Part shown: positions 54,450 through 63,162 of the stretch, piece after piece
Layout of the letters: every line of letters begins with the position of its first letter
Numbering within the stretch: position 1 is the first letter of the stretch
Assembly: GCF_021043605.1 (NCBI RefSeq)
Contig: NZ_JAJNFB010000005.1
Span: 1-64,000, forward strand
DNA from: Borreliella americana
GTDB lineage: Bacteria; Spirochaetota; Spirochaetia; Borreliales; Borreliaceae
Direction of reading: 5' to 3'
Length of the DNA stretch: 64,000 bases
The notes under the pieces: generated by a model
Databases searched by the model: none
What the model was told of the DNA's origin: nothing
What the model saw: only the letters and a program-made list of their open reading frames with translations
Made by a program: the position numbers and the translations under genes

Positions 54450-54463
54450 TAAAGGAGTTTTGT

Positions 54464-55384
54464 TTGCCTAAGGTTTTATATAAATCATCAGAAGTTGATA
54501 ATTTAGTAAAGTTTGAGTTTATTGAAATAGCAAAGCCTGTTTTTCAATCTTTAGAAATCAAGGAGAAGGAAAGCAGAGTTTACGACATAGATAGTCAAAT
54601 CTCCAATCTTAAAGAAGAGTTGCAACTTTTAAGAGATGAAAAATTACGACTTGAAGAAGAGCTTGCTAAAAGACAAGAGCTTGCCAAAGAGGAAGTTCAA
54701 ATTGAATCTAAGCGGCTTATTGAAGAGGCTAAGGTAAGGGCCAATGAAGTATTAGAGGCGGCCAAACAAGAAGCAGATCTTTTGCAAAGAGAAGCTATTT
54801 ATAAGAAAGAATCTATTGAGACTGAATCTAATGCTGAGATTGAAAGATTAGCAAGAGAGTATGAAGAAAAATTAAAAACAGATCTTGATATGGCAATAGC
54901 TAAAGGCAGGGAAGAGGGATATAGCAAAGGTTATGAAAGTGGTTTTGAAGATTTTGACAAAGTTATGAGAAAATTGCATGCCATAATAGCATCTTTGATT
55001 GCCGAAAGGAAAAGCATTCTTGAATCCTCGAGCGGCCAAATAGTAAGTCTTGTTATGCAAATTGCAATTAAGGTTATTAAGAGAATTACAGATTCTCAAA
55101 AAGATATTGTCTTGGAAAATGTTAATGAGGCTTTAAAAAGAGTAAAAGATAAAACACATATTACCATTCGCGTAAATCTTGATGATTTAGATATTATTAG
55201 GCATAAAAAAAGTGATTTTATTTCTAGATTTGATATTATAGAAAATTTAGAGATCATAGAGGATCCCAACATAGGCAAAGGTGGTTGTATAATTGAAACT
55301 AATTTTGGAGAGATTGATGCGCGCATTTCTTCTCAACTTGATAAAATAGAGGAAAAGTTTAAAAATTTTTCTCTATTAAGTTAA
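54464..55384 (+). CDS. fliH: Flagellar export regulator FliH
   Basis: FliH restrains and positions the FliI ATPase in the export apparatus. The 306 residues include a long coiled coil (about 40-150, rich in Glu/Lys/Leu) with GREEGYSKGYESGFEDF, a Gly-repeat helix, then the FliH/V-ATPase-E-like C-terminus. Start is TTG behind GGAG. It is placed as usual between fliG and fliI. Confidence 0.92.
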   Translation: MPKVLYKSSEVDNLVKFEFIEIAKPVFQSLEIKEKESRVYDIDSQISNLKEELQLLRDEKLRLEEELAKRQELAKEEVQIESKRLIEEAKVRANEVLEAAKQEADLLQREAIYKKESIETESNAEIERLAREYEEKLKTDLDMAIAKGREEGYSKGYESGFEDFDKVMRKLHAIIASLIAERKSILESSSGQIVSLVMQIAIKVIKRITDSQKDIVLENVNEALKRVKDKTHITIRVNLDDLDIIRHKKSDFISRFDIIENLEIIEDPNIGKGGCIIETNFGEIDARISSQLDKIEEKFKNFSLLS

Positions 55385-55402
55385 GTATCTAAAGGAATTT
55401 TA

Positions 55403-56713
55403 GTGAGCAATTTTTTTGAAAATTATTTAAGACAAGTAGATGATGTTGAAACTGTTTCTTTTGTTGGCAGGGTACAGAAAATAAAAGGTCTTTTAGTTGA
55501 AAGTTTGGGGCCTCAGTGTGCCATTGGAGATTTGTGTTTAATTGCCCAAAGAAATGGTAAAAAGGTGTGTGCAGAGGCTTTAGGATTTAACGGTCCTTAT
55601 GTTAGCCTTATGGCTTATGAAGGATTTAGTGGTATTGAAGTTGGAAATAAAGTTTATTCTTTAAACAAAGGGTTAGAGATAAATCTTAGTGATGAGCTTT
55701 TGGGTAGAGTTATTGATTCTCTTGGTAGACCCATTGATAATAAAGGGCCATTTTTGAACAATAGTTATAAAGAGTTAATTTTTGAAAAAATTAATCCAAT
55801 TAGTAGAAGTATTTTTGAAGATCAAATATTAACAGGAGTTAAAGTTCTTGATGGGTTTTTGCCAGTTGCAAAAGGGCAAAGAGTCGGTATTTTTTCTGGT
55901 TCTGGCGTTGGTAAATCTACTTTGCTTGGTATGATTGCAAAAAATTCAAGTGCAGATGTAAACGTTATTGCTTTTATTGGAGAAAGGGGTCGAGAGCTTA
56001 ATGAGTTTGTTGAACATGAACTTGGTGAAGAGCGTTTAAAAAAAAGTGTTTTAGTTGTTTCAACTTCTGATGAATCTCCCATTTCAAGGTATAAGGGTGC
56101 TTATGTTGCTACCATGATAGCAGAATACTTTAGAGAGCAAGGTAAAGATGTGGTTTTGCTTTTTGATTCTATTACTAGGTTTGCAAATGCTAAAAGAGAA
56201 ATGTCTCTTTCTTTAGGGGAGCCTCCGGTAGCTAAAGGTTATCCGCCTTCTGTTTTTGTTGAAATTCCAATTTTACTTGAGAGATCAGGTTTTAATGGTA
56301 ATGGGGGAAGTGTTACTGGGTTTTATACTGTTCTCGTTGAGGGAGATGATTTTACAGAGCCTGTAGCCGATAATATTAAGGCTGTTTTAGATGGTCATAT
56401 TATTTTAGACAGAGATTTGTTTGACAGGGGAATTTATCCCTCAATAAATGTTTTAAGTTCAACTTCAAGATCTATTCATAGAATAATGAGCTTAGAAAAA
56501 CAAAAATTAATAATGAAAGCTAGAAATTTATTGTCTATTTATAAAGATTATGAAGATCTTATTAGAACAGGAATTTATCTTAAAGGATCCAATAAGGATG
56601 TTGATTTTGCAATTTCCAAGTATCCTAAGATTATTAATTTTATTTCTCAAGGAATAAATGAAACATTTGATTTTGAAAATTTAGAAGATGAAATAAAGGA
56701 AATATTATCTTGA
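55403..56713 (+). CDS. fliI: Flagellar export ATPase FliI
   Basis: FliI is the F1-beta-like ATPase of flagellar type III export. The 436-residue protein has Walker A GSGVGKST (165-172), the VLLFDSITRFANAKRE Walker B region and the YPPSVFVEIPILLERSG segment. Start is GTG behind AAGGAA. Its TGA overlaps the TTG of fliJ (TTGA). Confidence 0.97.
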   Translation: MSNFFENYLRQVDDVETVSFVGRVQKIKGLLVESLGPQCAIGDLCLIAQRNGKKVCAEALGFNGPYVSLMAYEGFSGIEVGNKVYSLNKGLEINLSDELLGRVIDSLGRPIDNKGPFLNNSYKELIFEKINPISRSIFEDQILTGVKVLDGFLPVAKGQRVGIFSGSGVGKSTLLGMIAKNSSADVNVIAFIGERGRELNEFVEHELGEERLKKSVLVVSTSDESPISRYKGAYVATMIAEYFREQGKDVVLLFDSITRFANAKREMSLSLGEPPVAKGYPPSVFVEIPILLERSGFNGNGGSVTGFYTVLVEGDDFTEPVADNIKAVLDGHIILDRDLFDRGIYPSINVLSSTSRSIHRIMSLEKQKLIMKARNLLSIYKDYEDLIRTGIYLKGSNKDVDFAISKYPKIINFISQGINETFDFENLEDEIKEILS

Positions 56714-57141
56714 ATGATTTAAACTTTAGAAAACAAAAGCTTAATAGGATATTAACGATTAGAATCTACTTTCGAAAGCTAAGCGAGAAAGACTTAATGA
56801 ATATAAATAAGAAAATTTCAAAAATAAATCAGTTTTCAGATGGAATTTCCAATCTTTTAAAAAACTTGAATGGCTTTGATGATCTTTATATAAGAGGTTA
56901 TATAGACTGTTTAAATCGTAAAAAAGCTCAAAATTTTAAAATTCTTGAAGAGCTTAGAAAGCAGTATAACGAGTATTATGATATTTATGTGGATAAATAT
57001 AGACAAGAAAAAAAGATTGAAATATTAATAAAAACTTTAAATAATTCTATAATTAAAAATAGAGAAAAAAAAGAAAGCTTATTGTTAGATGAGCATGTAA
57101 ATTATAAAGTTTGTCAAAATCTAAGGAATGAAAGTGAATAA
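56710..57141 (+). CDS. fliJ: Flagellar export chaperone-like FliJ (FlbA)
   Basis: This 143-residue protein, highly charged and helical throughout, sits after fliI as FliJ does and has its length and coiled-coil character. Direct sequence similarity is low, as is usual for FliJ. It starts at TTG overlapping the fliI stop and overlaps flbB by 14 nt. Confidence 0.83.
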   Translation: MNDLNFRKQKLNRILTIRIYFRKLSEKDLMNINKKISKINQFSDGISNLLKNLNGFDDLYIRGYIDCLNRKKAQNFKILEELRKQYNEYYDIYVDKYRQEKKIEILIKTLNNSIIKNREKKESLLLDEHVNYKVCQNLRNESE

Positions 57142-57751
57142 TTTTTTATCGTTCTTTTTTAGGGCATTTTTTTTGTTATTTTTAATTGTTATTTTATTTT
57201 TCTTTGTATTATTCTTTATTGATTTTATTGGAATGTATAATACTAAAAGATATTTCCCTGAATTTGTAAGAACTAAGCTTTTAGGAGAAACTTCTCTGGT
57301 CTTTGGTCATAATTCTAATATAATTCTTGATGAAGCTAGACTTGTAAAGGAACGAGAAGCTATTGATATTAAGAATCAACAGATTGAAAAACTTAAAGAA
57401 GATCTAAAGTTAAAAGAAGATAGCTTAAATAAACTTGAATTTGAGCTTAAGCAAAAGCAGAAAGATTTAGATTTAAAACAAAAAATAATAGATGACATTA
57501 TAAATAAATATAATGATGAAGAAGCAAATATTTTGCAAACAGCTGTATATTTAATGAATATGCCACCAGAAGATGCTGTTAAGCGGCTTGAAGATTTAAA
57601 TCCTGAGCTTGCTATATCTTATATTCGGAAAATTGAAGAGCTTTCCAAAAAAGAAGGTCGTTTATCGATTGTCCCTTATTGGTTATCTCTTATGGATTCT
57701 AAAAAAGCTGCTATATTGATTAGAAAAATGTCTGTTAGTTCGTTGGAGTAG
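57128..57751 (+). CDS. flbB: Flagellar collar protein FlbB
   Basis: FlbB is reported as the base of the spirochaetal collar and needed for stator assembly. The 207 residues begin with a membrane helix (about 5-32). A coiled coil follows, with alternating Glu/Lys/Leu at residues 75-125. The C-terminus, from LQTAVYLMNMPPEDAVKRLE to SKKAAILIRKM, resembles the MgtE N-terminal/MotE domain. The ATG overlaps fliJ. Confidence 0.92.
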   Translation: MKVNNFLSFFFRAFFLLFLIVILFFFVLFFIDFIGMYNTKRYFPEFVRTKLLGETSLVFGHNSNIILDEARLVKEREAIDIKNQQIEKLKEDLKLKEDSLNKLEFELKQKQKDLDLKQKIIDDIINKYNDEEANILQTAVYLMNMPPEDAVKRLEDLNPELAISYIRKIEELSKKEGRLSIVPYWLSLMDSKKAAILIRKMSVSSLE

Positions 57752-57758
57752 TGTGTAT

Positions 57759-58943
57759 ATGAATAATTTATTAAATTTAAGTAAAGCTTATGGTAACAAA
57801 TTAAATCTTTTGAATACAATTAAAGGATTAAATTTAAATGTTTCTAAAATGGAATTTAGAGAAAATGCAAGCTCTTTTTTAAATGTTATGTCTTCTGAAT
57901 CTAAAAAATTAGCCAAAGCAAAATTTATGATATTTGATTTTTTAAATTTTTTTAAAGACAATGGGCTTATTGCTAAAAATTTAAAAAATTCACCTTTAAA
58001 TAAATCCCTTTTTTTAAAAAAACTTGATAATGAGGCTTTTGTTTCTGATTTGAAATCTTTGATTGCTAGAATGAGTGTTTTTTTAGATTTTGAAGGCTTG
58101 GGTTTAAATAGCATTAAAGAAAGCTTATCATCTAATTTTGATTTTCTAGGTAAAGAAAAATTTTTTGAAAAAATCGAAAGACTTTGTTTAACTTTTGATA
58201 ATTTGAGTTCTTTTTTGGGTTTTGATTTTTTAACTGTTTTTATTGATGATTATTATAATCAAATAAGCTTGAATGATAAAAAGGAAGAAAAAAATGTTAT
58301 TAGCATTGATGTGAAAAATTTCAAAAAGAATAATGGTGATCACAATGATTTTGTTTTTTCAAAATTTAGCTTAAATGCAATTGATGGTCAAAATTTTATT
58401 GATAGGTATAAAGTTAAAGAAATATCAAATGATTCTTTAAAAGGCTTTGTTGAAGAATTTGCTAATTACAATATAAAAAGCTCTAAAGAGGTTGAAGGTT
58501 TTGATTTTGTTAACAGTTTAAAGCCTGAGTGGAATCTTAAGATTAATAAAAATATTGTGGATAAAGCTAAAGTTGTGTTAAAATCGAATAATACAGGAGA
58601 GATTAAGTTGGTTTTAAAGCCCAAAGAGCTTGGTAGTATACGAATTAATTTAAACCTTGATTCGAATAATAATTTATTGGGAAAGATCGTAGTGGATAAT
58701 CAAAATGTTAAAATGCTTTTTGATCAAAATATGCATTCATTAAATAAAATGCTTGGTGAAAGTGGTTTTAATGCTAGCTTAAATCTTTTTCTTGCGGGTG
58801 AGAATTTGAATTCTTTTACTGGAGATTTTAAAGACGACCCTAAGGATCAAAATTTTCATTTTGGTTATAATAAATTTTTTCAAATTGAAGAAGAAGTTGA
58901 ATTTTCTTACGATGTAGATAAAAATGTTAATTTAATTGTTTAG
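57759..58943 (+). CDS. fliK: Hook-length control protein FliK-like (FlbC)
   Basis: FliK measures hook length and switches export specificity. The C-terminal Flg_hook domain is seen from about 265 to 345, with LVLKPKELGSIRINLNLDS and VVDNQNVKMLFDQN. The N-terminal 260 residues are Lys/Phe/Ser/Asn-rich with no known domain. I choose ATG 57759 (10 nt after GGAG) over GTG 57753. At 394 residues the length fits a FliK. Confidence 0.87.
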   Translation: MNNLLNLSKAYGNKLNLLNTIKGLNLNVSKMEFRENASSFLNVMSSESKKLAKAKFMIFDFLNFFKDNGLIAKNLKNSPLNKSLFLKKLDNEAFVSDLKSLIARMSVFLDFEGLGLNSIKESLSSNFDFLGKEKFFEKIERLCLTFDNLSSFLGFDFLTVFIDDYYNQISLNDKKEEKNVISIDVKNFKKNNGDHNDFVFSKFSLNAIDGQNFIDRYKVKEISNDSLKGFVEEFANYNIKSSKEVEGFDFVNSLKPEWNLKINKNIVDKAKVVLKSNNTGEIKLVLKPKELGSIRINLNLDSNNNLLGKIVVDNQNVKMLFDQNMHSLNKMLGESGFNASLNLFLAGENLNSFTGDFKDDPKDQNFHFGYNKFFQIEEEVEFSYDVDKNVNLIV

Positions 58944-58956
58944 AGGGTGTAGTTAA

Positions 58957-59400
58957 ATGAATAAAATGAACGGCATTGAAAATGTTTCTAATTTAAATAT
59001 TAGTAGTAAAGTTAAAAAAAAAACAGATTTTAATGTTGAGAATATATCTAATAAGGTTAATCTTGGCAAGGATGATTTTTTAAAGTTACTTATTACTCAA
59101 CTTAGGTATCAAGATCCTACAAATCCAATGAAGGATAAAGAATTTATTGCTCAAATGGCGCAATTTTCTTCTCTTGAACAAATGACCAATATGAGTAAGT
59201 CATTTGAAAAACTTTCATCTTCTTTAGGAATAAGAAAAGATTTGGATTTATTAGGCAAAGTAATTAAATTTCAACATGGTGATGGGGAGATTGTTGAAGG
59301 TCGTGTTACAAGCATTAAGACAGGTGAAATACCTCAAGTTATGGTTAATGGTAATTATTATGTATATAAGAACATCTTATCGGTAGGTTTGGAGGAGTAA
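58957..59400 (+). CDS. flgD: Hook scaffolding protein FlgD
   Basis: FlgD caps the growing hook. The 147-residue protein contains [40 protein letters not shown] and a short C-terminal beta part; it lacks the long C-terminal domain of enterobacterial FlgD. It sits just before flgE as usual. Confidence 0.95.
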   Translation: MNKMNGIENVSNLNISSKVKKKTDFNVENISNKVNLGKDDFLKLLITQLRYQDPTNPMKDKEFIAQMAQFSSLEQMTNMSKSFEKLSSSLGIRKDLDLLGKVIKFQHGDGEIVEGRVTSIKTGEIPQVMVNGNYYVYKNILSVGLEE

Positions 59401-59404
59401 TTAT

Positions 59405-60733
59405 ATGATGAGGTCTTTATATTCTGGTGTTTCTGGGCTTCAGAATCATCAAACAAGAATGGATGTTGTTGGTAACAATATCGCTAATGTAAATACAATT
59501 GGCTTTAAAAAGGGAAGGGTAAATTTTCAGGATATGATATCGCAGTCTATTTCTGGAGCTTCTCGTCCTACTGATGCTCGTGGTGGGACTAATCCCAAGC
59601 AAGTTGGATTAGGCATGAATGTTGCCTCAATTGACACTATTCACACTCAAGGAGCTTTTCAAAGCACTCAAAAAGCATCTGATCTTGGGGTTAGTGGCAA
59701 TGGATTTTTTATTTTAAAAGAAGGTAAAAATTTATTTTATACAAGAGCCGGTGCTTTTGATGTGGACTCTGATAGACATCTTGTAAATTCTGCAAATGGA
59801 ATGCGAATTCAAGGTTGGATGGCAAAAGATTTAGAAGGTGAAAAGGTTATCAATACGGCTTCTGATATTGAGGATCTGATTATTCCTATTGGAGATAAAG
59901 AGGGGGCAAAATCTACCAAAAATGTTACTTTTGCTTGTAATCTTGATAAAAGATTGCCTTTAATTCAAGAGGGTGCAAGTCCTGCAGATATTGCACGTGG
60001 AACTTGGGTTATCAATAAGTCATTGTATGACAGTTTTGGAAATGTTAGCGTTCTTGAGCTTAGAGTTGTGAAAGATCTAAATACGCCTAATTTATGGAAT
60101 GCAGCAGTATTAATAAATGGTGAGCAAAATTCAAATTTTACACTTGGATTTGACAATGAAGGAGCATTGGCGTCTTTAAATGGCCAACCAGGTCAAAAAG
60201 GAGATGTTCTTCAAATTCCTATAACATTTAATGTTTTGGGAGCAAATGTAGGTGAAGCTGGTGAGCAGCAAACTGTAAATTTGAAATTAGGAACAGTTGG
60301 AAGTTACACTGATTCAATTACTCAGTTTGCTGATTCTAGTAGCACAAAGGCTATTATTCAAGATGGATATGGCATGGGATATATGGAAAATTATGAAATT
60401 GATCAAAATGGTGTTATAGTTGGCATTTATTCAAATGGCATAAGACGAGATCTTGGCAAGATTGCTCTTGCTTCTTTTATGAATCCCGGAGGACTTGCAA
60501 AATCAGGTGATACTAATTTTGTAGAAACAAGCAATTCAGGTCAAGCTAGAATAGGCGAAACTGGACTTGCTGGACTTGGTGATATTAGATCTGGTGTTCT
60601 AGAAATGGCCAATGTTGATCTTGCAGAGCAGTTTACAGATATGATAGTGACTCAAAGAGGATTTCAAGCAAACGCCAAAACTATTACCACTTCTGATCAA
60701 TTATTGCAAGAACTTGTAAGATTGAAAAATTAA
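59405..60733 (+). CDS. flgE: Flagellar hook protein FlgE
   Basis: FlgE polymerises into the hook of the periplasmic flagellum. The 442-residue protein has the N-terminal GVSGLQNHQTRMDVVGNNIA and the C-terminal LAEQFTDMIVTQRGFQANAK rod/hook signatures. Lys165 and Cys178 (followed by Asn179) are present; in spirochaetes these cross-link neighbouring subunits through lysinoalanine. GGAGGAG precedes a double ATG (59405, 59408). Confidence 0.97.
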   Translation: MMRSLYSGVSGLQNHQTRMDVVGNNIANVNTIGFKKGRVNFQDMISQSISGASRPTDARGGTNPKQVGLGMNVASIDTIHTQGAFQSTQKASDLGVSGNGFFILKEGKNLFYTRAGAFDVDSDRHLVNSANGMRIQGWMAKDLEGEKVINTASDIEDLIIPIGDKEGAKSTKNVTFACNLDKRLPLIQEGASPADIARGTWVINKSLYDSFGNVSVLELRVVKDLNTPNLWNAAVLINGEQNSNFTLGFDNEGALASLNGQPGQKGDVLQIPITFNVLGANVGEAGEQQTVNLKLGTVGSYTDSITQFADSSSTKAIIQDGYGMGYMENYEIDQNGVIVGIYSNGIRRDLGKIALASFMNPGGLAKSGDTNFVETSNSGQARIGETGLAGLGDIRSGVLEMANVDLAEQFTDMIVTQRGFQANAKTITTSDQLLQELVRLKN

Positions 60734-60753
60734 TCTAAGATTGTTTTTAGCAT

Positions 60754-60978
60754 ATGATTTTTGTAACTAAGCTTAATGGTGATGGATATTATTTAAATCC
60801 CTATCATATTGAAAGTATTGAGGCTAATCCTGATACTACAATTCTTCTTATGAATGGTAAGAAGTTAGTTGTGAAAGAAAAAGTTGAAGAGGTGGTCAAT
60901 AGGATTAAGTTGTATAGAAAAGAAGTTGCTTCTTTTGAAAAAATTTTAGGAGAAGAAAATGGGGGCGTTGAATTATGA
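60754..60978 (+). CDS. flbD: Small flagellar protein FlbD
   Basis: This 74-residue FlbD-family protein has the conserved start MIFVTKLNGDGYYLNPYHIE and a helical C-terminus. It lies between flgE and motA, as in other spirochaetes and firmicutes. It overlaps motA by 4 nt (ATGA). The biochemical role is not known. Confidence 0.9.
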   Translation: MIFVTKLNGDGYYLNPYHIESIEANPDTTILLMNGKKLVVKEKVEEVVNRIKLYRKEVASFEKILGEENGGVEL

Positions 60979-61757
60979 ATTTAGCTAGTATAATTGGGTG
61001 GGGGGTTGGATTTGGATCTATTTTAATTTCTATGGCATTTACTCCCACTGGATTTGGTGTTTTTTGGGATTTAAGCTCTGTTTTTATTACTGTTGTTGGA
61101 TCTTTTTCTGCTCTGATGGCTTCTTCAGAAGTTGTTGCTGTAAAAAAAATTCCAACGTATTTGGGATTTTTCTTTAGAAGAAATTCATATGCTAAGGTTT
61201 CTATTATAAAAATATTAGTAGAGCTTTCAGAAAAGGCTAGAAAAGAAGGCCTTTTATCTCTTGATGATGAGCTTGAGCAAATTAATGATCCATTTTTTAA
61301 GTCAGGAATGAGACTTGTTGTTGATGGTGCAGATCCTGAGGTAATTAGAACTATGCTTTATTTAGAGCTTGATCAAATGCAAGAAAGACATAAGGTTGGT
61401 TCAGATCTTTTTAAAACTTGGGCAAAGCTTGCTCCAGCTTTTGGTATGACAGGTACTCTTATTGGGCTTGTAGCTCTTCTTGGCAATCTAGAGGATAAAT
61501 CTGCTCTTGGTTCTTCTATGGCTGTTGCTCTTATTACAACTCTTTATGGAACTATAATGGCAAATTTAATGTTTATTCCTGTTCAACTTAAGTTGGAAAA
61601 AATTGATACTGAGGAGGCTGCAGTAAAAACAATGATAATTGAGGGCGTTTTATCAATTCAGTCTGGAGATAATCCTAGAATTTTAGAGCAAAAATTAATG
61701 ACGTTTTTAACCCCCAAAGATCGAAGTCAGCTTAATAGTAGCATTGGTGGTGAATAA
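60975..61757 (+). CDS. motA: Flagellar stator protein MotA
   Basis: MotA surrounds MotB to form the proton-driven stator. The 260-residue protein has four membrane helices, with the cytoplasmic loop RKEGLLSLDDELEQINDPF and the pore segment KLAPAFGMTGTLIGLVALLG. Its last base overlaps the first base of motB. Confidence 0.97.
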   Translation: MNLASIIGWGVGFGSILISMAFTPTGFGVFWDLSSVFITVVGSFSALMASSEVVAVKKIPTYLGFFFRRNSYAKVSIIKILVELSEKARKEGLLSLDDELEQINDPFFKSGMRLVVDGADPEVIRTMLYLELDQMQERHKVGSDLFKTWAKLAPAFGMTGTLIGLVALLGNLEDKSALGSSMAVALITTLYGTIMANLMFIPVQLKLEKIDTEEAAVKTMIIEGVLSIQSGDNPRILEQKLMTFLTPKDRSQLNSSIGGE

Positions 61758-62539
61758 TGGCTTTGCGAATTAAGAAACCTTCAAAATGTGATGAAGGATC
61801 TCCAGATTATATGGTAACTTATGGAGACATGGTTACTTTGCTTCTTGTGTTTTTTGTTACAATGTTTTCATTAAATGATATTATTTTTCAAGAAAATGTG
61901 ATAAGAATAATGTCTGCTTCTTTCACGGGTGCAGGATTTTTTAAGGGTGGTAAAACTTTAGATTTTAGTAAATTATCTTATTTGAGTAATAGTTTCATGT
62001 CTTTGCCTTCTTCTGTGCGCAATAAACAAGCATCTCAGACTGCTAAAAATAAATCTATGATTGAATTTATTGATAAGATTCAGTCTAAAAATATTTTAGT
62101 TAGACAAGAAGAAAGAGGTATTGTGATATCTCTTGCAGCAGATGCATTTTTTGATTCTGCTAGTGCAGATGTTAAACTTGAAGAGAATAGGGATTCTATT
62201 CAAAAAATAGCATCTTTTATTGGTGTTTTAAGTTCTAGAGGCTATAATTTTAAAATAGAAGGACATACTGATAATATTGATACTGATGTAAATGGACCTT
62301 GGAAAAGCAATTGGGAGCTTTCAGCCGCTAGATCTGTTAATATGCTAGAACATATTTTGAACTATTTAGATCAATCTGATGTTAAAAGCATTGAAAATAA
62401 TTTTGAAGTATCTGGTTTTGGTGGAAGTAGGCCTATTGCAACAGACGATACCCCTGAGGGCAGAGCTTATAATAGAAGAATTGATATATTAATTACTACT
62501 GATGCATCTTTAAGTTTCCCTAAGGAAATTAAGCAGTAA
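61757..62539 (+). CDS. motB: Flagellar stator protein MotB
   Basis: MotB anchors the stator to peptidoglycan. The proton-binding Asp is residue 24 (TYGDMVTLLLVFF) in the single membrane helix. The C-terminal OmpA-like domain has KIEGHTDNIDTDVNGPWKSN and NRRIDILI. At 260 residues it is normal. Its ATG overlaps the motA stop. Confidence 0.97.
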   Translation: MALRIKKPSKCDEGSPDYMVTYGDMVTLLLVFFVTMFSLNDIIFQENVIRIMSASFTGAGFFKGGKTLDFSKLSYLSNSFMSLPSSVRNKQASQTAKNKSMIEFIDKIQSKNILVRQEERGIVISLAADAFFDSASADVKLEENRDSIQKIASFIGVLSSRGYNFKIEGHTDNIDTDVNGPWKSNWELSAARSVNMLEHILNYLDQSDVKSIENNFEVSGFGGSRPIATDDTPEGRAYNRRIDILITTDASLSFPKEIKQ

Positions 62540-62588
62540 GTAATTCTTTTTAATTTTAAAGAAGAAAATTAATAGGAGGAATTTTATT

Positions 62589-63125
62589 ATGCCTAATAAA
62601 GACGATGACAATTTAGATATGGGGGATTCTAATGTTAATAGAAAAGGCGGTTTATTGCCTGATATTATAATAAAAATTTTACAGATACTTGCAATAGGAA
62701 TATTTACAGTTGCAATAATGATAATTGTTTCTTATTTTGTATCTAAAATGGTGGTAAGCCAAAGTGGAGCTCCTAGTGATTTTCCAGTTTTTTCTAATGA
62801 ATACTTAGGAAAGCCACCTATGCTTATATGGTATGAAAGTATAGATGAGATTAGAGGTAACACTTTAGACGTTCCTCCAAAAACTTTTGTTGTAAAGCTT
62901 GCTTTAGGATATGCAGAAAATAATGTTAATATTCTTAATGAACTTGGAAGACAAAAAGTGCGCTTAAAAGACATTATTAGAGAATATTTTAGCCAAAGAA
63001 CTGGTCAAGAAATAAAGAATGAAAGTCAAATAAAAGCAGAAATTAAGGCAAGAATTAACAGTATTCTTAGAAATGGAGAAATAAAAGAAATAGCATTAAC
63101 CCAAATTGATATTTTTGATATGTAA
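62589..63125 (+). CDS. fliL: Flagellar basal-body protein FliL
   Basis: FliL surrounds and stabilises the stator. The 178-residue protein has a membrane helix at about 31-52 and a periplasmic C-terminal domain with FVVKLALGYAENNVNI and the end RNGEIKEIALTQIDIFDM. AGGAGG lies 9 nt before the ATG. Confidence 0.94.
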   Translation: MPNKDDDNLDMGDSNVNRKGGLLPDIIIKILQILAIGIFTVAIMIIVSYFVSKMVVSQSGAPSDFPVFSNEYLGKPPMLIWYESIDEIRGNTLDVPPKTFVVKLALGYAENNVNILNELGRQKVRLKDIIREYFSQRTGQEIKNESQIKAEIKARINSILRNGEIKEIALTQIDIFDM

Positions 63126-63162
63126 TAAATTTAAAAGGATTTTAAATTTAAAGGAATTTTGA

